Source: an uncultured Bacteroidia bacterium
GTDB lineage: Bacteria; Bacteroidota; Bacteroidia; Bacteroidales; UBA932
Direction: 5' to 3'
Assembly: GCA_902796555.1 (NCBI GenBank)
Contig: CADBPR010000033.1
Location: 1 to 48,278 of the forward strand
Length of the DNA: 48,278 bases
The notes under the pieces were generated by a model. The model saw only the letters and a program-made list of their open reading frames with translations, had not been told where the DNA came from and did not search any database. Below are positions 24,604-32,801 of this stretch, in pieces. The position numbers were made by a program, and so were the translations under genes. Every line of letters begins with the position of its first letter. Position 1 is the first letter of the stretch.

Positions 24604-25209
24604 ATGCAACGTTTTCGTAACAAAATGCATCTTATCTCCCGGGAAACAGAACGAAAAGAACCCGAACCGGCCGTGGATCGCAGTCCTGAAAAGCGGTTGA
24701 TAGAAGCCTGCAAAAAGGGCGACAGGTCCGCCCAGCGACGTCTGTATGACGGTCTTGCGCCCAAAATGTTTGCCGTCTGCCTGCGTTACATGGGTAACCG
24801 GGATGAGGCCGAAGACATTTTGCAGGATGGTTTCGTCACCCTCTTCGGCAAACTGGACAGTTATACGGGGGAAGGTTCTTTTGAGGGCTGGGCCCGCAAG
24901 ATCTTTATCAATACTGCACTGATGTCCCTCCGGAAAAAGGACGTCCTCAAAGCGAGCGGCGACCTGGAAGACGCACGGAGCCTGAGCAGTGACACGGTCA
25001 CCCAGCTGCAGGCCATCGGGTACAAGGAGCTGATGAAGCTCATTGCGGAGCTGCCGTCCGGCTACCGGACGGTGTTCAACCTGTTCGTGATTGAAGGGTA
25101 TACCCATAAAGAAATTGCGGAGGAGCTGGGCATCAGCGAAGTCACGTCCCGGTCGCAACTGAACCGGGCACGTGCCATGTTGCAAGATAAGATCAGGAGT
25201 TTACAATGA
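24604..25209 (+). CDS. ECF-family RNA polymerase sigma factor
   Basis: 201 residues. Sigma region 2 spans about 45-110 (LYDGLAPKMFAVCLRYMGNRDEAEDILQDGFVTLFGKLDSY; GSFEGWARKIFINTALMSLRKK). Region 4 spans about 140-200 (LPSGYRTVFNLFVIEGYTHKEIAEELGISEVTSRSQLNRARAML). There is no region 1 or 3, as expected for the extracytoplasmic-function class. A roughly 30-residue charged leader precedes region 2. The stop overlaps the start of the next gene (ATGA at 25206-25209), so sigma factor and barrel protein are co-translated. The regulon is unknown; a Bacteroidetes ECF factor with its partner would sense an envelope signal. Confidence 0.93.
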   Translation: MQRFRNKMHLISRETERKEPEPAVDRSPEKRLIEACKKGDRSAQRRLYDGLAPKMFAVCLRYMGNRDEAEDILQDGFVTLFGKLDSYTGEGSFEGWARKIFINTALMSLRKKDVLKASGDLEDARSLSSDTVTQLQAIGYKELMKLIAELPSGYRTVFNLFVIEGYTHKEIAEELGISEVTSRSQLNRARAMLQDKIRSLQ

Positions 25210-26507
25210 TGCAGAACAAGGATCAGGAGTTTGACCTGCTCGTCAGGTCAATGATGGAAAACGCGGAAGAGGAAGTCCCTTCCCGCGTGTGGGAGCAGTG
25301 CGCTGCGCAGCTCGACAGGCAGTCCAAGCGGCCTGTCGTCCTTTGGCGTCGATGGGCTGTATCCTTAGCTGCCGCTGCAGCGGTGGCGGCCGTCGCCGTG
25401 ACCGCCCTGCTTCGGGTTCCCGAGCAGCCGGACGCCGTGGCTGTCGTAGCCGATACTGAACCGGCGCCGGTGGAAGAAGGCCCCGACGCGACCGTCGTTC
25501 CCCCGTCTATCCGCGACTATGTGGCGCAGGCCCCGCTCGTGCAGCAGGCCCGTCCGGCGGAAACGGTGCCGACGGAGGTGTCCTCCCGGAATATCCCGGT
25601 CGGGCAGCCGGCTGAAAACGCCGCCGGAGCGGCCGCTGAAGAATCGGCTGCAATAGCGTCTGAAAATACGCCAGAAATAACTGTCACTGAACCGGTTGAC
25701 GCTTCAGCCACAGAACAGGTAGAGGCTGCCGAACCGGTTGCTGTACCCGCTGAAGAGAAGGCTGAACCGGCTGACGCTTCCCGTCAGGAAGTGGCTCCCG
25801 CCGGTCCGGACCCTTTTGCCATCATGGAGTGGGAAGACAGCCGGAAGCGGCAGACATCCCGTCTGGCCCTGGCCCTGGGCGGAGAAATGCTGTCCAATGG
25901 CAATCCGGCCGCCAAAACCGGTCTCAATGCCCGTCGGGCGATGTTCATCGGTACGCCGACCGAGACCCGCATCGACCAGACCAGCAACCAGTCCGTCTTC
26001 TCCGTCCCGCTGACCCTGGGCCTGCATGTGCGCTATCATTTTAATGACCGCTGGTCCCTGGGCTCCGGTCTGAACTGGTCCATGCTGGCCCGCACCTTTA
26101 CCGGTACGTATACGGAGGTGCAGAACGGCGCCGTGACCCGTGTGATTTCTTCCGATATCCACAATACGCTGCACTATATCGGCATTCCGCTGCATGCGTA
26201 TTTCAACATCATTAACAACGACAGAATCGCCCTCTATGCCTTTGCGGGCGGTACGGCTGAGAAAGGTATTACGAATCACTACCAGCTGACGGCATCCGGG
26301 GAGACCGTGCATTACAGCCGCTCCATTGACGGCGTTCAGCTGTCGATTGGCGCCGGCTTCGGTGTACAGTTCAACCTCAGCCGCCACCTGGGCCTGTATC
26401 TCGATCCGTCCATCCGCTACTGGTTCGACTGCCAGCAGCCGACCAGCATCCGGACGCAGCAGCCGTTGATGATGGGCTTTGAGGCGGGTTTGCGGTTTAA
26501 TTTGTAA
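25206..26507 (+). CDS. Anti-sigma-like inner-membrane head fused to an outer-membrane beta-barrel
   Basis: 433 residues in three parts. Residues 1-47 are charged and cytoplasm-like (FDLLVRSMMENAEEEVPSRVWEQCAAQLDRQ), resembling the short N-terminus of proteins that follow ECF sigma genes in Bacteroidetes. Residues 48-69 form one hydrophobic helix (WRRWAVSLAAAAAVAAVAVTALL). About 145 residues of Ala/Glu/Pro/Val-rich low complexity follow. Residues 216-433 look like a porin-type barrel: alternating strands such as GLHVRYHFNDRWSLGSGLNWSML and HLGLYLDPSIRYWF, ending in FEAGLRFNL with a terminal aromatic-x-hydrophobic pattern. Overlap with the sigma gene suggests a sigma/anti-sigma pair. The bridging topology is inferred; cleavage of the helix as a signal is the alternative. 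Confidence 0.82.
   Translation: MMQNKDQEFDLLVRSMMENAEEEVPSRVWEQCAAQLDRQSKRPVVLWRRWAVSLAAAAAVAAVAVTALLRVPEQPDAVAVVADTEPAPVEEGPDATVVPPSIRDYVAQAPLVQQARPAETVPTEVSSRNIPVGQPAENAAGAAAEESAAIASENTPEITVTEPVDASATEQVEAAEPVAVPAEEKAEPADASRQEVAPAGPDPFAIMEWEDSRKRQTSRLALALGGEMLSNGNPAAKTGLNARRAMFIGTPTETRIDQTSNQSVFSVPLTLGLHVRYHFNDRWSLGSGLNWSMLARTFTGTYTEVQNGAVTRVISSDIHNTLHYIGIPLHAYFNIINNDRIALYAFAGGTAEKGITNHYQLTASGETVHYSRSIDGVQLSIGAGFGVQFNLSRHLGLYLDPSIRYWFDCQQPTSIRTQQPLMMGFEAGLRFNL
25687..25780 (+). repeat. Two 19-bp direct repeats inside the barrel protein's linker
   Basis: CTGAACCGGYTGACGCTTC occurs at 25687-25705 and 25762-25780 (one mismatch), 75 bases or 25 codons apart. It encodes TEPVDAS and AEPADAS and shows the linker grew by in-frame duplication. 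A third, shorter relative (GAACCGGTTG) lies at 25731-25740. Confidence 0.7.
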
Positions 26508-26553
26508 CACAAAGAAAATCAATATATTATCAACTAAGCTAACGTTTGTCTTT

Positions 26554-26593
26554 ACGATAAAAATCGTACGAAACGATTAAAATCGTATCTTTG
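26554..26593 (+). promoter_or_regulatory. Tandem palindromes abutting a -7 promoter element
   Basis: Two 14-bp palindromes, ACGATAAAAATCGT (26554-26567) and ACGATTAAAATCGT (26573-26586), are spaced 19 bases start to start. TATCTTTG (26586-26593, TAnnTTTG) begins at the last base of the second. They occupy the place of the missing -33 box, as expected for an activator or repressor operator of the gene at 26669. Confidence 0.6.
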
Positions 26594-26668
26594 TGGCGAA
26601 AGTCTCGAATCTGAGGTAAAAGATTTCGGGGCTTTTTCTTTTTTCGCTTCCTTTGGAAAAAAAGGAGC

Positions 26669-27841
26669 ATGAAACGAAGCATTGTCGCTGCGGCCGTCCT
26701 GCTGCTACTGGCTTGCCGACCCGACGCTTACCACAACCGCTTTGCCCCCTGGGGCGTCACCCCTTCGCTTCCGGTCCCAGCCGGTTATGTGCAGGCGGAA
26801 GGGGATACCGTTGCGTATGTCCTGGCCCTGACCTATCCTGGAGAAGCGTCCTGGCGGTACCGCTCGGACGATGCCGGGGCCGCCTGGGTCGTTTTTGCCA
26901 ACCAGAAACAGATTCTGACCGTTCCCTGCGAAGGCCTTATCAGTTCTGATGCCGACCGGAACCGCCTGTTGGGCGGGCACTTATACAGCGATGCCTTCGA
27001 CGGGGACGAGACTGTTCTGCTGCGGGACGGACGGGAACTGTTCCGTTACCCCGGGCGGGAATGGATGCGGGGAATCCGGCTGCAGGGTGATTCCGTACTG
27101 ACGCTGGGGCAGTCTCCCGCCGGCGGATTCTCACTGCGCTGCAACGGGCTTGAACTGTTCTCGCGCGCTTCAGGGCAGGTCATCGGTCCGGCGGAAGCGG
27201 AGGCGGGCAGCCCGGGCTTTCTCTATCCCGAAGGCTTCTCCTATTGTGCCCTGGACGGAACTCCGTACCGCGTCCGGGACGCCGTGGCGGAAGCGTTTCC
27301 CCTCTGTGAGCCGGTCGCCCGTATCCTGGATGCCCGCAGCCTGGGTGACCGCTTTTATGTGGCGGCCGTGCGGGAAAACGGCAGCGTCGGCATTTATGTG
27401 GACGGCCAGCGGCAGACCGGCTTCGACCTGTCCCAGGCGCGGCGCATCTACAGCGGCGCCCTGCTTCCGGGGGAGGACGGCCTTTTGTTCAAAGCGGCCT
27501 TTGACCTGGGAACGGCCGGGGAACGCCTCTATGTCTGGTCTCTGTCCCGCGAGGTCCTGTTCTGTGCGGAATTTATCCCGCCCCTCTATCATGCGGCCGG
27601 CCGCTGGTACTATTTCGGCACCTTGGGCGACGGGAAAGACAGCCCCTATGGGGAAAAGGTCTTGCTGCAGGGGACCGGAGACCGCCTGATGGGCCCGCGC
27701 TGTGCCTGCTGGAAGGCCGGTCATTCCTATGCGGTCGTCACGGCTGCCGACCCGTTGCTGTACCCCTATCTCCTGCGGGACGGACGGCGGCTGGCCATCC
27801 CCGTGAACGGCTGCCTGACCGATTTGGAAGTTATCCCGTAG
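26669..27841 (+). CDS. Lipoprotein of unknown function
   Basis: 390 residues, with signal peptide MKRSIVAAAVLLLLACRPD and lipidated Cys16. A strong ribosome-binding site (AAAGGAG) fixes the ATG. No family is recognised. The body has repeated short strand-turn-strand units with Gly/Asp turns (FYVAAVRENGSVGIYVDGQRQTGFDLSQA; ERLYVWSLSREVLFCAEF; HSYAVVTAADPLLYPYLLRDGRRLAIPVNG), suggesting a beta-propeller-like or repeat-sheet protein. This is inferred by eye. Regulation probably involves the upstream tandem palindromes. The leader also has a possible hairpin followed by T tracts (26606-26644). comM follows after 59 bases. Confidence 0.8.
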   Translation: MKRSIVAAAVLLLLACRPDAYHNRFAPWGVTPSLPVPAGYVQAEGDTVAYVLALTYPGEASWRYRSDDAGAAWVVFANQKQILTVPCEGLISSDADRNRLLGGHLYSDAFDGDETVLLRDGRELFRYPGREWMRGIRLQGDSVLTLGQSPAGGFSLRCNGLELFSRASGQVIGPAEAEAGSPGFLYPEGFSYCALDGTPYRVRDAVAEAFPLCEPVARILDARSLGDRFYVAAVRENGSVGIYVDGQRQTGFDLSQARRIYSGALLPGEDGLLFKAAFDLGTAGERLYVWSLSREVLFCAEFIPPLYHAAGRWYYFGTLGDGKDSPYGEKVLLQGTGDRLMGPRCACWKAGHSYAVVTAADPLLYPYLLRDGRRLAIPVNGCLTDLEVIP

Positions 27842-27900
27842 GAGCAGCGAATGTGACCGCAGAATTTTTCATAAAACATCCTCTTAATCATTTCAGAAAA

Positions 27901-29454
27901 ATGCTCATCAATATCTATGGGGCAAAGTGCATCGGGATTGATGCCGTGCCCGTGACCGTTGAGGTCGACATCAATCATGGCATCGGAATCCACCTGGTCG
28001 GACTGGCCGATGCGGCCGTGCGGGAAAGCCTGCTGCGCATCATGACGGCGCTGCAGAGCCTGGGTCTGCGGGTGCCTGGCAAAAAAATAGTCATCAATCT
28101 GGCACCCGCCGATATGCACAAAAGCGGGAGCGGCTACGACCTGCCGATTGCCCTGGGCATTATCGCGGCCTCCGGCCAGTGCGCTCTGCCCGATTTGGGG
28201 CGCTATGTCATCATGGGCGAGTTGGGCCTGGATGCCTCCCTGCGGGACGTTCCGGGGGCGCTTCCGGTGGCGGAACTGGCTGAAAGGCAAGGTTTTGTGG
28301 GCTGTATTCTGCCCTATGGCTCGGCCCTGGAGGCGCTGGATTATGCCAAAACGCGGGTCTATGCGGCCCGGACCCTGTCCGACGTGCTGCGTATCCTGGG
28401 TGGCGAAGCGGATGTCAGCGACTTGGAAATCCATCATCTGCAGGATGCTACGCCCCCGGAAGAGGCGGAGGTCGCCGTGGATTTTTCGGAAATCATCGGG
28501 CAGGACGGTGCGAAGCGGGGACTGGAAATCGCAGCGGCCGGCGGGCACAATGTCCTGATGATTGGTTCACCCGGGTCGGGGAAAAGTTCGCTGGCCAAGG
28601 CGTTGCCCGGTATCCTCCCGCCGATGACCCGCGAGGAGGCGCTTCTGACGAGCAAGATTTATTCCGTGGCCGGGAAAGGGGGTGCGCGTTGCGGCCTGTC
28701 ACGCCGCCGGCCCTTCCGGTCCCCGCATTACAGTGCCTCCCTGCCGGCCATCATCGGCGGCGGTTGCGGGGACAATATCCTGCCCGGAGAGATTTCCCTG
28801 GCGCAGAACGGGGTCCTCTTTCTGGACGAGTTCGCCCAGATTCCGAAAGCCGTCGCGGAAGCGCTCCGGGCCCCGCTGGAGGACCGGAAGGTGACGATTT
28901 CCCGGCTTCGTGCGCGGGTGGAGTATCCGGCGTCGTTCATGCTGGTGGCGGCCACGAACCCCTGTCCGTGCGGGTATTATGGGGAAGGGGACCGCTGCAC
29001 CTGCAGCGTCGGGCAGCGACAGGCCTACCTGAGCCGCCTTTCGGGTCCGATTCTGGACCGGATTGACGTGCAGTTGTGGATGCATGCGGTGGATGCGCGG
29101 CTGTTGGTAGACGGGCCGCGCGGGGAAAACAGCGCCGCCGTCGCCCGGCGGGTGCAGGCTGCCCGCGACATTCAGCAGGAGCGTCTCCGGGGGACCGGTA
29201 TCTATACCAATGCCGAGATGACCAGCCGCCAGATGAAGGTGTTATGCCCCCTGGACGGGCCGTGCCGGGATATGATGGAAAAGATGATTGGCCGCCTGGG
29301 CCTGTCTGCACGGGCTTTTTCGCGCGTGGTTAAGTTGGCCCGTACCATCGCTGACCTGCAGGCGGTGACCGAGTCCCGGGAGGCCGGTCCCATCCGTCCG
29401 GCCCATCTGGCGGAAGCGGCCGGTTACCGTTTCCTGGACCGGGCTTCGTTCTGA
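27901..29454 (+). CDS. comM: YifB/ComM-family Mg-chelatase-like AAA+ ATPase
   Basis: 517 residues. The N-terminal domain resembles Lon-protease-type ChlI folds (LINIYGAKCIGIDAVPVTVEVDI; VNLAPADMHKSGSGYDLPIALGIIAA). The AAA+ module has Walker A GSPGSGKSS at 222-230, Walker B GVLFLDE at 304-310, and sensor VAATNPCPCGYYGE with CPCG and CTC cysteines typical of the family. The C-terminal Mg_chelatase_C domain ends with LAEAAGYRFLDR. ComM is a hexameric branch-migration helicase that aids integration of incoming DNA in transformation; that role is known for proteobacterial members and inferred here. The ATG at 27901 gives the family start; the longer frame opens with GTG at 27853. Confidence 0.93.
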   Translation: MLINIYGAKCIGIDAVPVTVEVDINHGIGIHLVGLADAAVRESLLRIMTALQSLGLRVPGKKIVINLAPADMHKSGSGYDLPIALGIIAASGQCALPDLGRYVIMGELGLDASLRDVPGALPVAELAERQGFVGCILPYGSALEALDYAKTRVYAARTLSDVLRILGGEADVSDLEIHHLQDATPPEEAEVAVDFSEIIGQDGAKRGLEIAAAGGHNVLMIGSPGSGKSSLAKALPGILPPMTREEALLTSKIYSVAGKGGARCGLSRRRPFRSPHYSASLPAIIGGGCGDNILPGEISLAQNGVLFLDEFAQIPKAVAEALRAPLEDRKVTISRLRARVEYPASFMLVAATNPCPCGYYGEGDRCTCSVGQRQAYLSRLSGPILDRIDVQLWMHAVDARLLVDGPRGENSAAVARRVQAARDIQQERLRGTGIYTNAEMTSRQMKVLCPLDGPCRDMMEKMIGRLGLSARAFSRVVKLARTIADLQAVTESREAGPIRPAHLAEAAGYRFLDRASF

Positions 29455-29455
29455 C

Positions 29456-29527
29456 CCGGCCAATACTTGGCAGAGGTCCGGCCTATAATTGGCCAAAAAG
29501 TCGCCAATGCCCGGCCGGTATTCGGCC
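29456..29527. repeat. Three spaced GGCC-N7-GGCC elements downstream of comM
   Basis: Sixteen-base units sharing CCGGCC..TA.T.GGC start at 29456, 29478 and 29511. Each centres on GGCC-N7-GGCC (GGCC-N7-GGCA in the first). Start-to-start spacing is 22 and 33 bases, both multiples of 11. The region is not coding and no T tract follows, so it is not an obvious terminator. Bases 29528-29679 hold nothing else I recognise. Confidence 0.65.
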
Positions 29528-29679
29528 CAGTTCCTCCCGGCTTGAGAGGGGCCGAAAGGGACGGGCTGCGGCATGCGGTGCGTCTGAATAGCCGGGAGAT
29601 TTGCCCGTAGCTGCCCAGAAACAGCAATATTTAGAAAAAAATTCCGGTCTATAGGAGAATAATTTTAGTTAAAAATACC

Positions 29680-29687
29680 TATATTTG
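29680..29687 (+). promoter_or_regulatory. Probable -7 element of the susC operon
   Basis: TATATTTG matches TAnnTTTG and predicts a leader of about 20 bases to the ATG at 29714. The -33 box is not conserved, which suggests activator dependence, common for SusCD operons. Confidence 0.5.
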
Positions 29688-29713
29688 GAAAAATAACACA
29701 AATTACCTGACAA

Positions 29714-32700
29714 ATGACTGTGAAAAGAATTCTTTTCTTTTTGTGTGCGCTCATCCTGCTGCAGACCCCCCTGCTGAGCGCCCAAGAGAAAAATGGTCCG
29801 CTCCTTGCCAAGGGCAAGGTGATTGATGGGACAGGTCAACCCGTACCTGCCGCATACGTAATTGTCGACGGAACCGTCCGTACCGGAACCCTGACCGATG
29901 ACAACGGTTACTATGTCATCGAAGTTCCCAAAATCGGAACCGTTCTGGAAATCTCTGCCATTGGCTACAAAACCCAGAAAGTGATTGTTCCCGCATCCCT
30001 TTCCATCGATGTCTTCCTGGAAGACGATACCCTGGAGATGGACGAGGCCGTGGTGGTCGGTATGGGCTACCAGCGCAAGGCCAGCGTCATCGGAGCCATC
30101 TCTTCGGTCGCCAATGATGAACTGCGGGTTCCCCAGCGAAACCTCACCAATGCCCTGGCCGGCAAAGTGGCCGGTACGGTGGTGGTGCAGCGCAGCGGTG
30201 AGCCGGGCATGGACAACGCGGAGTTCTGGATTCGCGGTCTGTCATCGCTCAACTCCAGCGCCCCGCTCGTTCTGGTGGATGGCGTGGAACGCTCGATGAG
30301 CGACCTGGCCATCGAAGAGATTGAGTCTGTTTCGGTGTTGAAAGATGCCTCTGCTACAGCTGTTTACGGTGTACGGGCAGCCAACGGTGTCGTCCTGGTC
30401 ACCACCCGGAAAGGTGTCGCCCAGAAGGCAGCCATCGAGGTGAAAATCGAGGGCGGCGCTTCCGAACTGGTCCATATGCCGAAATTGTTGGACGGCCCCA
30501 ATTATATGCGCCTGTACAACGAGGCCTACGGCGGCGAGTTCTATACCGAAGACCAGATTCAGAAAACGGCCACCGGGGCAGACCCGTACATGTATCCGAA
30601 TGTGAACTGGTTCGACCAGCTGTTTACGCGCTTCTCGTCCAATTCTTCCGCATCCGTGAGTGTCCGCGGCGGTGGCGAGCGCGCCCGTTACTATGTGGTA
30701 GCCAGTTACTTCCGGGATAACGGTAACCTGCTCAACAATCCGGAGACCGAGTATAGCACCAACATCCATGTGACCCGGTATAATTTCCGCTCCAATGTGG
30801 ATATGTCCATCACGAAAACTACGACCCTGAGCCTGGAAATCGGCGCCAACATGACGGACGCCCACCAGCCGCGTCCCATCACGGCCAGCAATGTATTCCA
30901 GTCCCAGGCCAGCGAGATTTTCACGATGTGTTTCGAGCAGGACCCGATTACGACGCCGGTCCGCGTGCCCATCGGTTATGACGAGAGCGGCAATATCCAG
31001 TGGGGCTGGGGCTCGGCGATGTCCACGTCGGTGGGCAATCCCGCCGAACGGCTCTTCGGCTCCGGATACAACAAGACGTTCCGGACCCAGATTATGAGCC
31101 AGATTACCCTGAAGCAGGATTTGTCTTTTCTCACGCCGGGCCTGAACTTTACCGCCTCCTTCTCCTACGACGCCAACAATACCTCCATCCAGGCCCGCGG
31201 CAAATACTCATCCCTGTATGCCGTGAACGGGGTGGATGACGAAACGGGTCTGTATAAAATCGTGCAGATGCGCGTCGGCGACGAGTTCCTGGGCTATAGC
31301 TATCTGAACAGCGGCGACCGGGCCGACGAACTGAAGGCCCAGCTGAATTACGACCGCGTTTTTGCAGACAAGCACCGGGTCGGCGCCATGGCCATGTATT
31401 ACCAGCGCAGTTACAACGACCTGGCCGCGGCCAGTTCCGTATTGGCCCTGCCCTACCGGAAACAGGGTATTGCCGCCCGTGCGACCTATTCGTACGACGA
31501 CCGCTATTTCGTAGAATTCAACATGGGCTATAACGGTTCGGAAAACTTCCAGAAAGGCCATCGCTTCGGCTTCTTCCCGGCCGGGGCCATCGGTTACCTG
31601 ATCAGCAATGAACCGTTCTGGAACATCCCTTGGATCAACCACCTCAAGCTGCGCGGTTCCATCGGCCTGGTGGGTTCGGACGCCCTGGCTTCCGGCCGTT
31701 TCGCCTACCTGAGCACCTGGGGCGGCGGTCTGGGCGGCCACTGGTTTGGCCCCTCCGGTACCTATTACTTCGGTATCGGTGAGGCGCAGGAAGGTGTCAC
31801 GGACCTGACCTGGGAAAAAGGCCTCAAACGGGATGTCGGTTTGGAAATCAAGCTCTTCAAATCCGCGATATCCCTGGATTTCGACTATTTCGCCGAACGG
31901 CGCTGGGATATCCTGATTCAGCGGACCAGCGTCCCGGCCATCGCCGGTATGAACCAGCAGCCCCTGGCCAACATGGGTGTGATGACCAACCACGGATTCG
32001 AGGGCACCGGCGAAGTGACCCAGGCCTTCGGAGATTTCTTCTATAAGGTATACGGCAACTTCTCCTTCGCCCGCAACAAGATTATCGAGATGGACGAGGC
32101 GCAGACGGACCCCTGGCGGATGCGCACGGGCCACCCGCTCAACCAGCGTTTCGGCCTGATTGCCCTGGGCTATTTCGAGGACCAGGATGAAATCGACGTG
32201 TCGCCGGAACAGAAATTCGGTTCCGTGCGGCCGGGCGACATCAAGTATCTGGATTACAACAAGGACGGCTATGTGGATTCGCACGACGAGGTAGCCATCG
32301 GATACTCCAATGTCCCGGAAATCAACTACGGTTTCGGCCTGCAGCTGGGCTGGAAAGGCTTCGACCTGGGCGTCTTCTTCCGCGGCCAGGCCCATGTGAG
32401 CTACTACCTGGGCGGCATGTACTTCCCCTTCTCCCGCGGTGTGGGCATGGGCAACCTGTACGAGCAGTCAATGGACCGCTGGACCGTGGACAACCCCAGC
32501 CAGAGCGCCCAGTTCCCGCGCCTGTCCCCGACCACTTCCACCAACAACCAGATGACCTCCACGAAGACCATCTACGACGGCAGCCTTCTCCGGCTGTCCG
32601 ACCTGGAGGCCGGCTATACGTTCCGCGGAAAATGGCTGGGCAGCTGGGGCTGCAAGTCGATTCGGATTTACCTGCTGGGGAACAACCTCCTGCTCTTCTC

Positions 32701-32797
32701 TCCCTGGAAGATGTGGGACCCCGAAACAGGTTCACGGGACGGCGGCGCGTATCCGCTGGCCCGCAAGATGAATATGGGTGTTAGATTATCCTTCTAA
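29714..32797 (+). CDS. SusC-like TonB-dependent outer-membrane transporter
   Basis: 1027 residues. Signal peptide (1-23). A carboxypeptidase-regulatory-like domain at about 30-110 (GKVIDGTGQPVPAAYVIVDGT...GTLTDDNGYYVIEVP). A TonB-box-like segment DEAVVVGMGYQRK near 113. The plug domain follows (LAGKVAGTVVVQRSGEPG; IRGLSSLNSSAPLVLVDGV; VSVLKDASATAVYGVRAANGVVLVTTRKG). The rest is a 22-strand-type barrel ending MNMGVRLSF. It forms the pore of a SusCD complex importing an oligosaccharide or other large solute. There is no N-terminal STN domain, so no direct FecR/ECF link. susD begins 4 bases later. Confidence 0.95.
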   Translation: MTVKRILFFLCALILLQTPLLSAQEKNGPLLAKGKVIDGTGQPVPAAYVIVDGTVRTGTLTDDNGYYVIEVPKIGTVLEISAIGYKTQKVIVPASLSIDVFLEDDTLEMDEAVVVGMGYQRKASVIGAISSVANDELRVPQRNLTNALAGKVAGTVVVQRSGEPGMDNAEFWIRGLSSLNSSAPLVLVDGVERSMSDLAIEEIESVSVLKDASATAVYGVRAANGVVLVTTRKGVAQKAAIEVKIEGGASELVHMPKLLDGPNYMRLYNEAYGGEFYTEDQIQKTATGADPYMYPNVNWFDQLFTRFSSNSSASVSVRGGGERARYYVVASYFRDNGNLLNNPETEYSTNIHVTRYNFRSNVDMSITKTTTLSLEIGANMTDAHQPRPITASNVFQSQASEIFTMCFEQDPITTPVRVPIGYDESGNIQWGWGSAMSTSVGNPAERLFGSGYNKTFRTQIMSQITLKQDLSFLTPGLNFTASFSYDANNTSIQARGKYSSLYAVNGVDDETGLYKIVQMRVGDEFLGYSYLNSGDRADELKAQLNYDRVFADKHRVGAMAMYYQRSYNDLAAASSVLALPYRKQGIAARATYSYDDRYFVEFNMGYNGSENFQKGHRFGFFPAGAIGYLISNEPFWNIPWINHLKLRGSIGLVGSDALASGRFAYLSTWGGGLGGHWFGPSGTYYFGIGEAQEGVTDLTWEKGLKRDVGLEIKLFKSAISLDFDYFAERRWDILIQRTSVPAIAGMNQQPLANMGVMTNHGFEGTGEVTQAFGDFFYKVYGNFSFARNKIIEMDEAQTDPWRMRTGHPLNQRFGLIALGYFEDQDEIDVSPEQKFGSVRPGDIKYLDYNKDGYVDSHDEVAIGYSNVPEINYGFGLQLGWKGFDLGVFFRGQAHVSYYLGGMYFPFSRGVGMGNLYEQSMDRWTVDNPSQSAQFPRLSPTTSTNNQMTSTKTIYDGSLLRLSDLEAGYTFRGKWLGSWGCKSIRIYLLGNNLLLFSPWKMWDPETGSRDGGAYPLARKMNMGVRLSF

Positions 32798-32801
32798 GAA
32801 T

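Noticed and set aside
29456..29527. CRISPR-like array
   Set aside because: Units are only 16 bases, spacing is 6-17 bases, and there are three copies with no cas genes.
29424..29627. Small reverse ORFs with repeated YRP/YWPG residues after comM
   Set aside because: The repetition comes from the GGCC-N7-GGCC DNA units read in different frames. There is no consistent frame and no ribosome-binding site.
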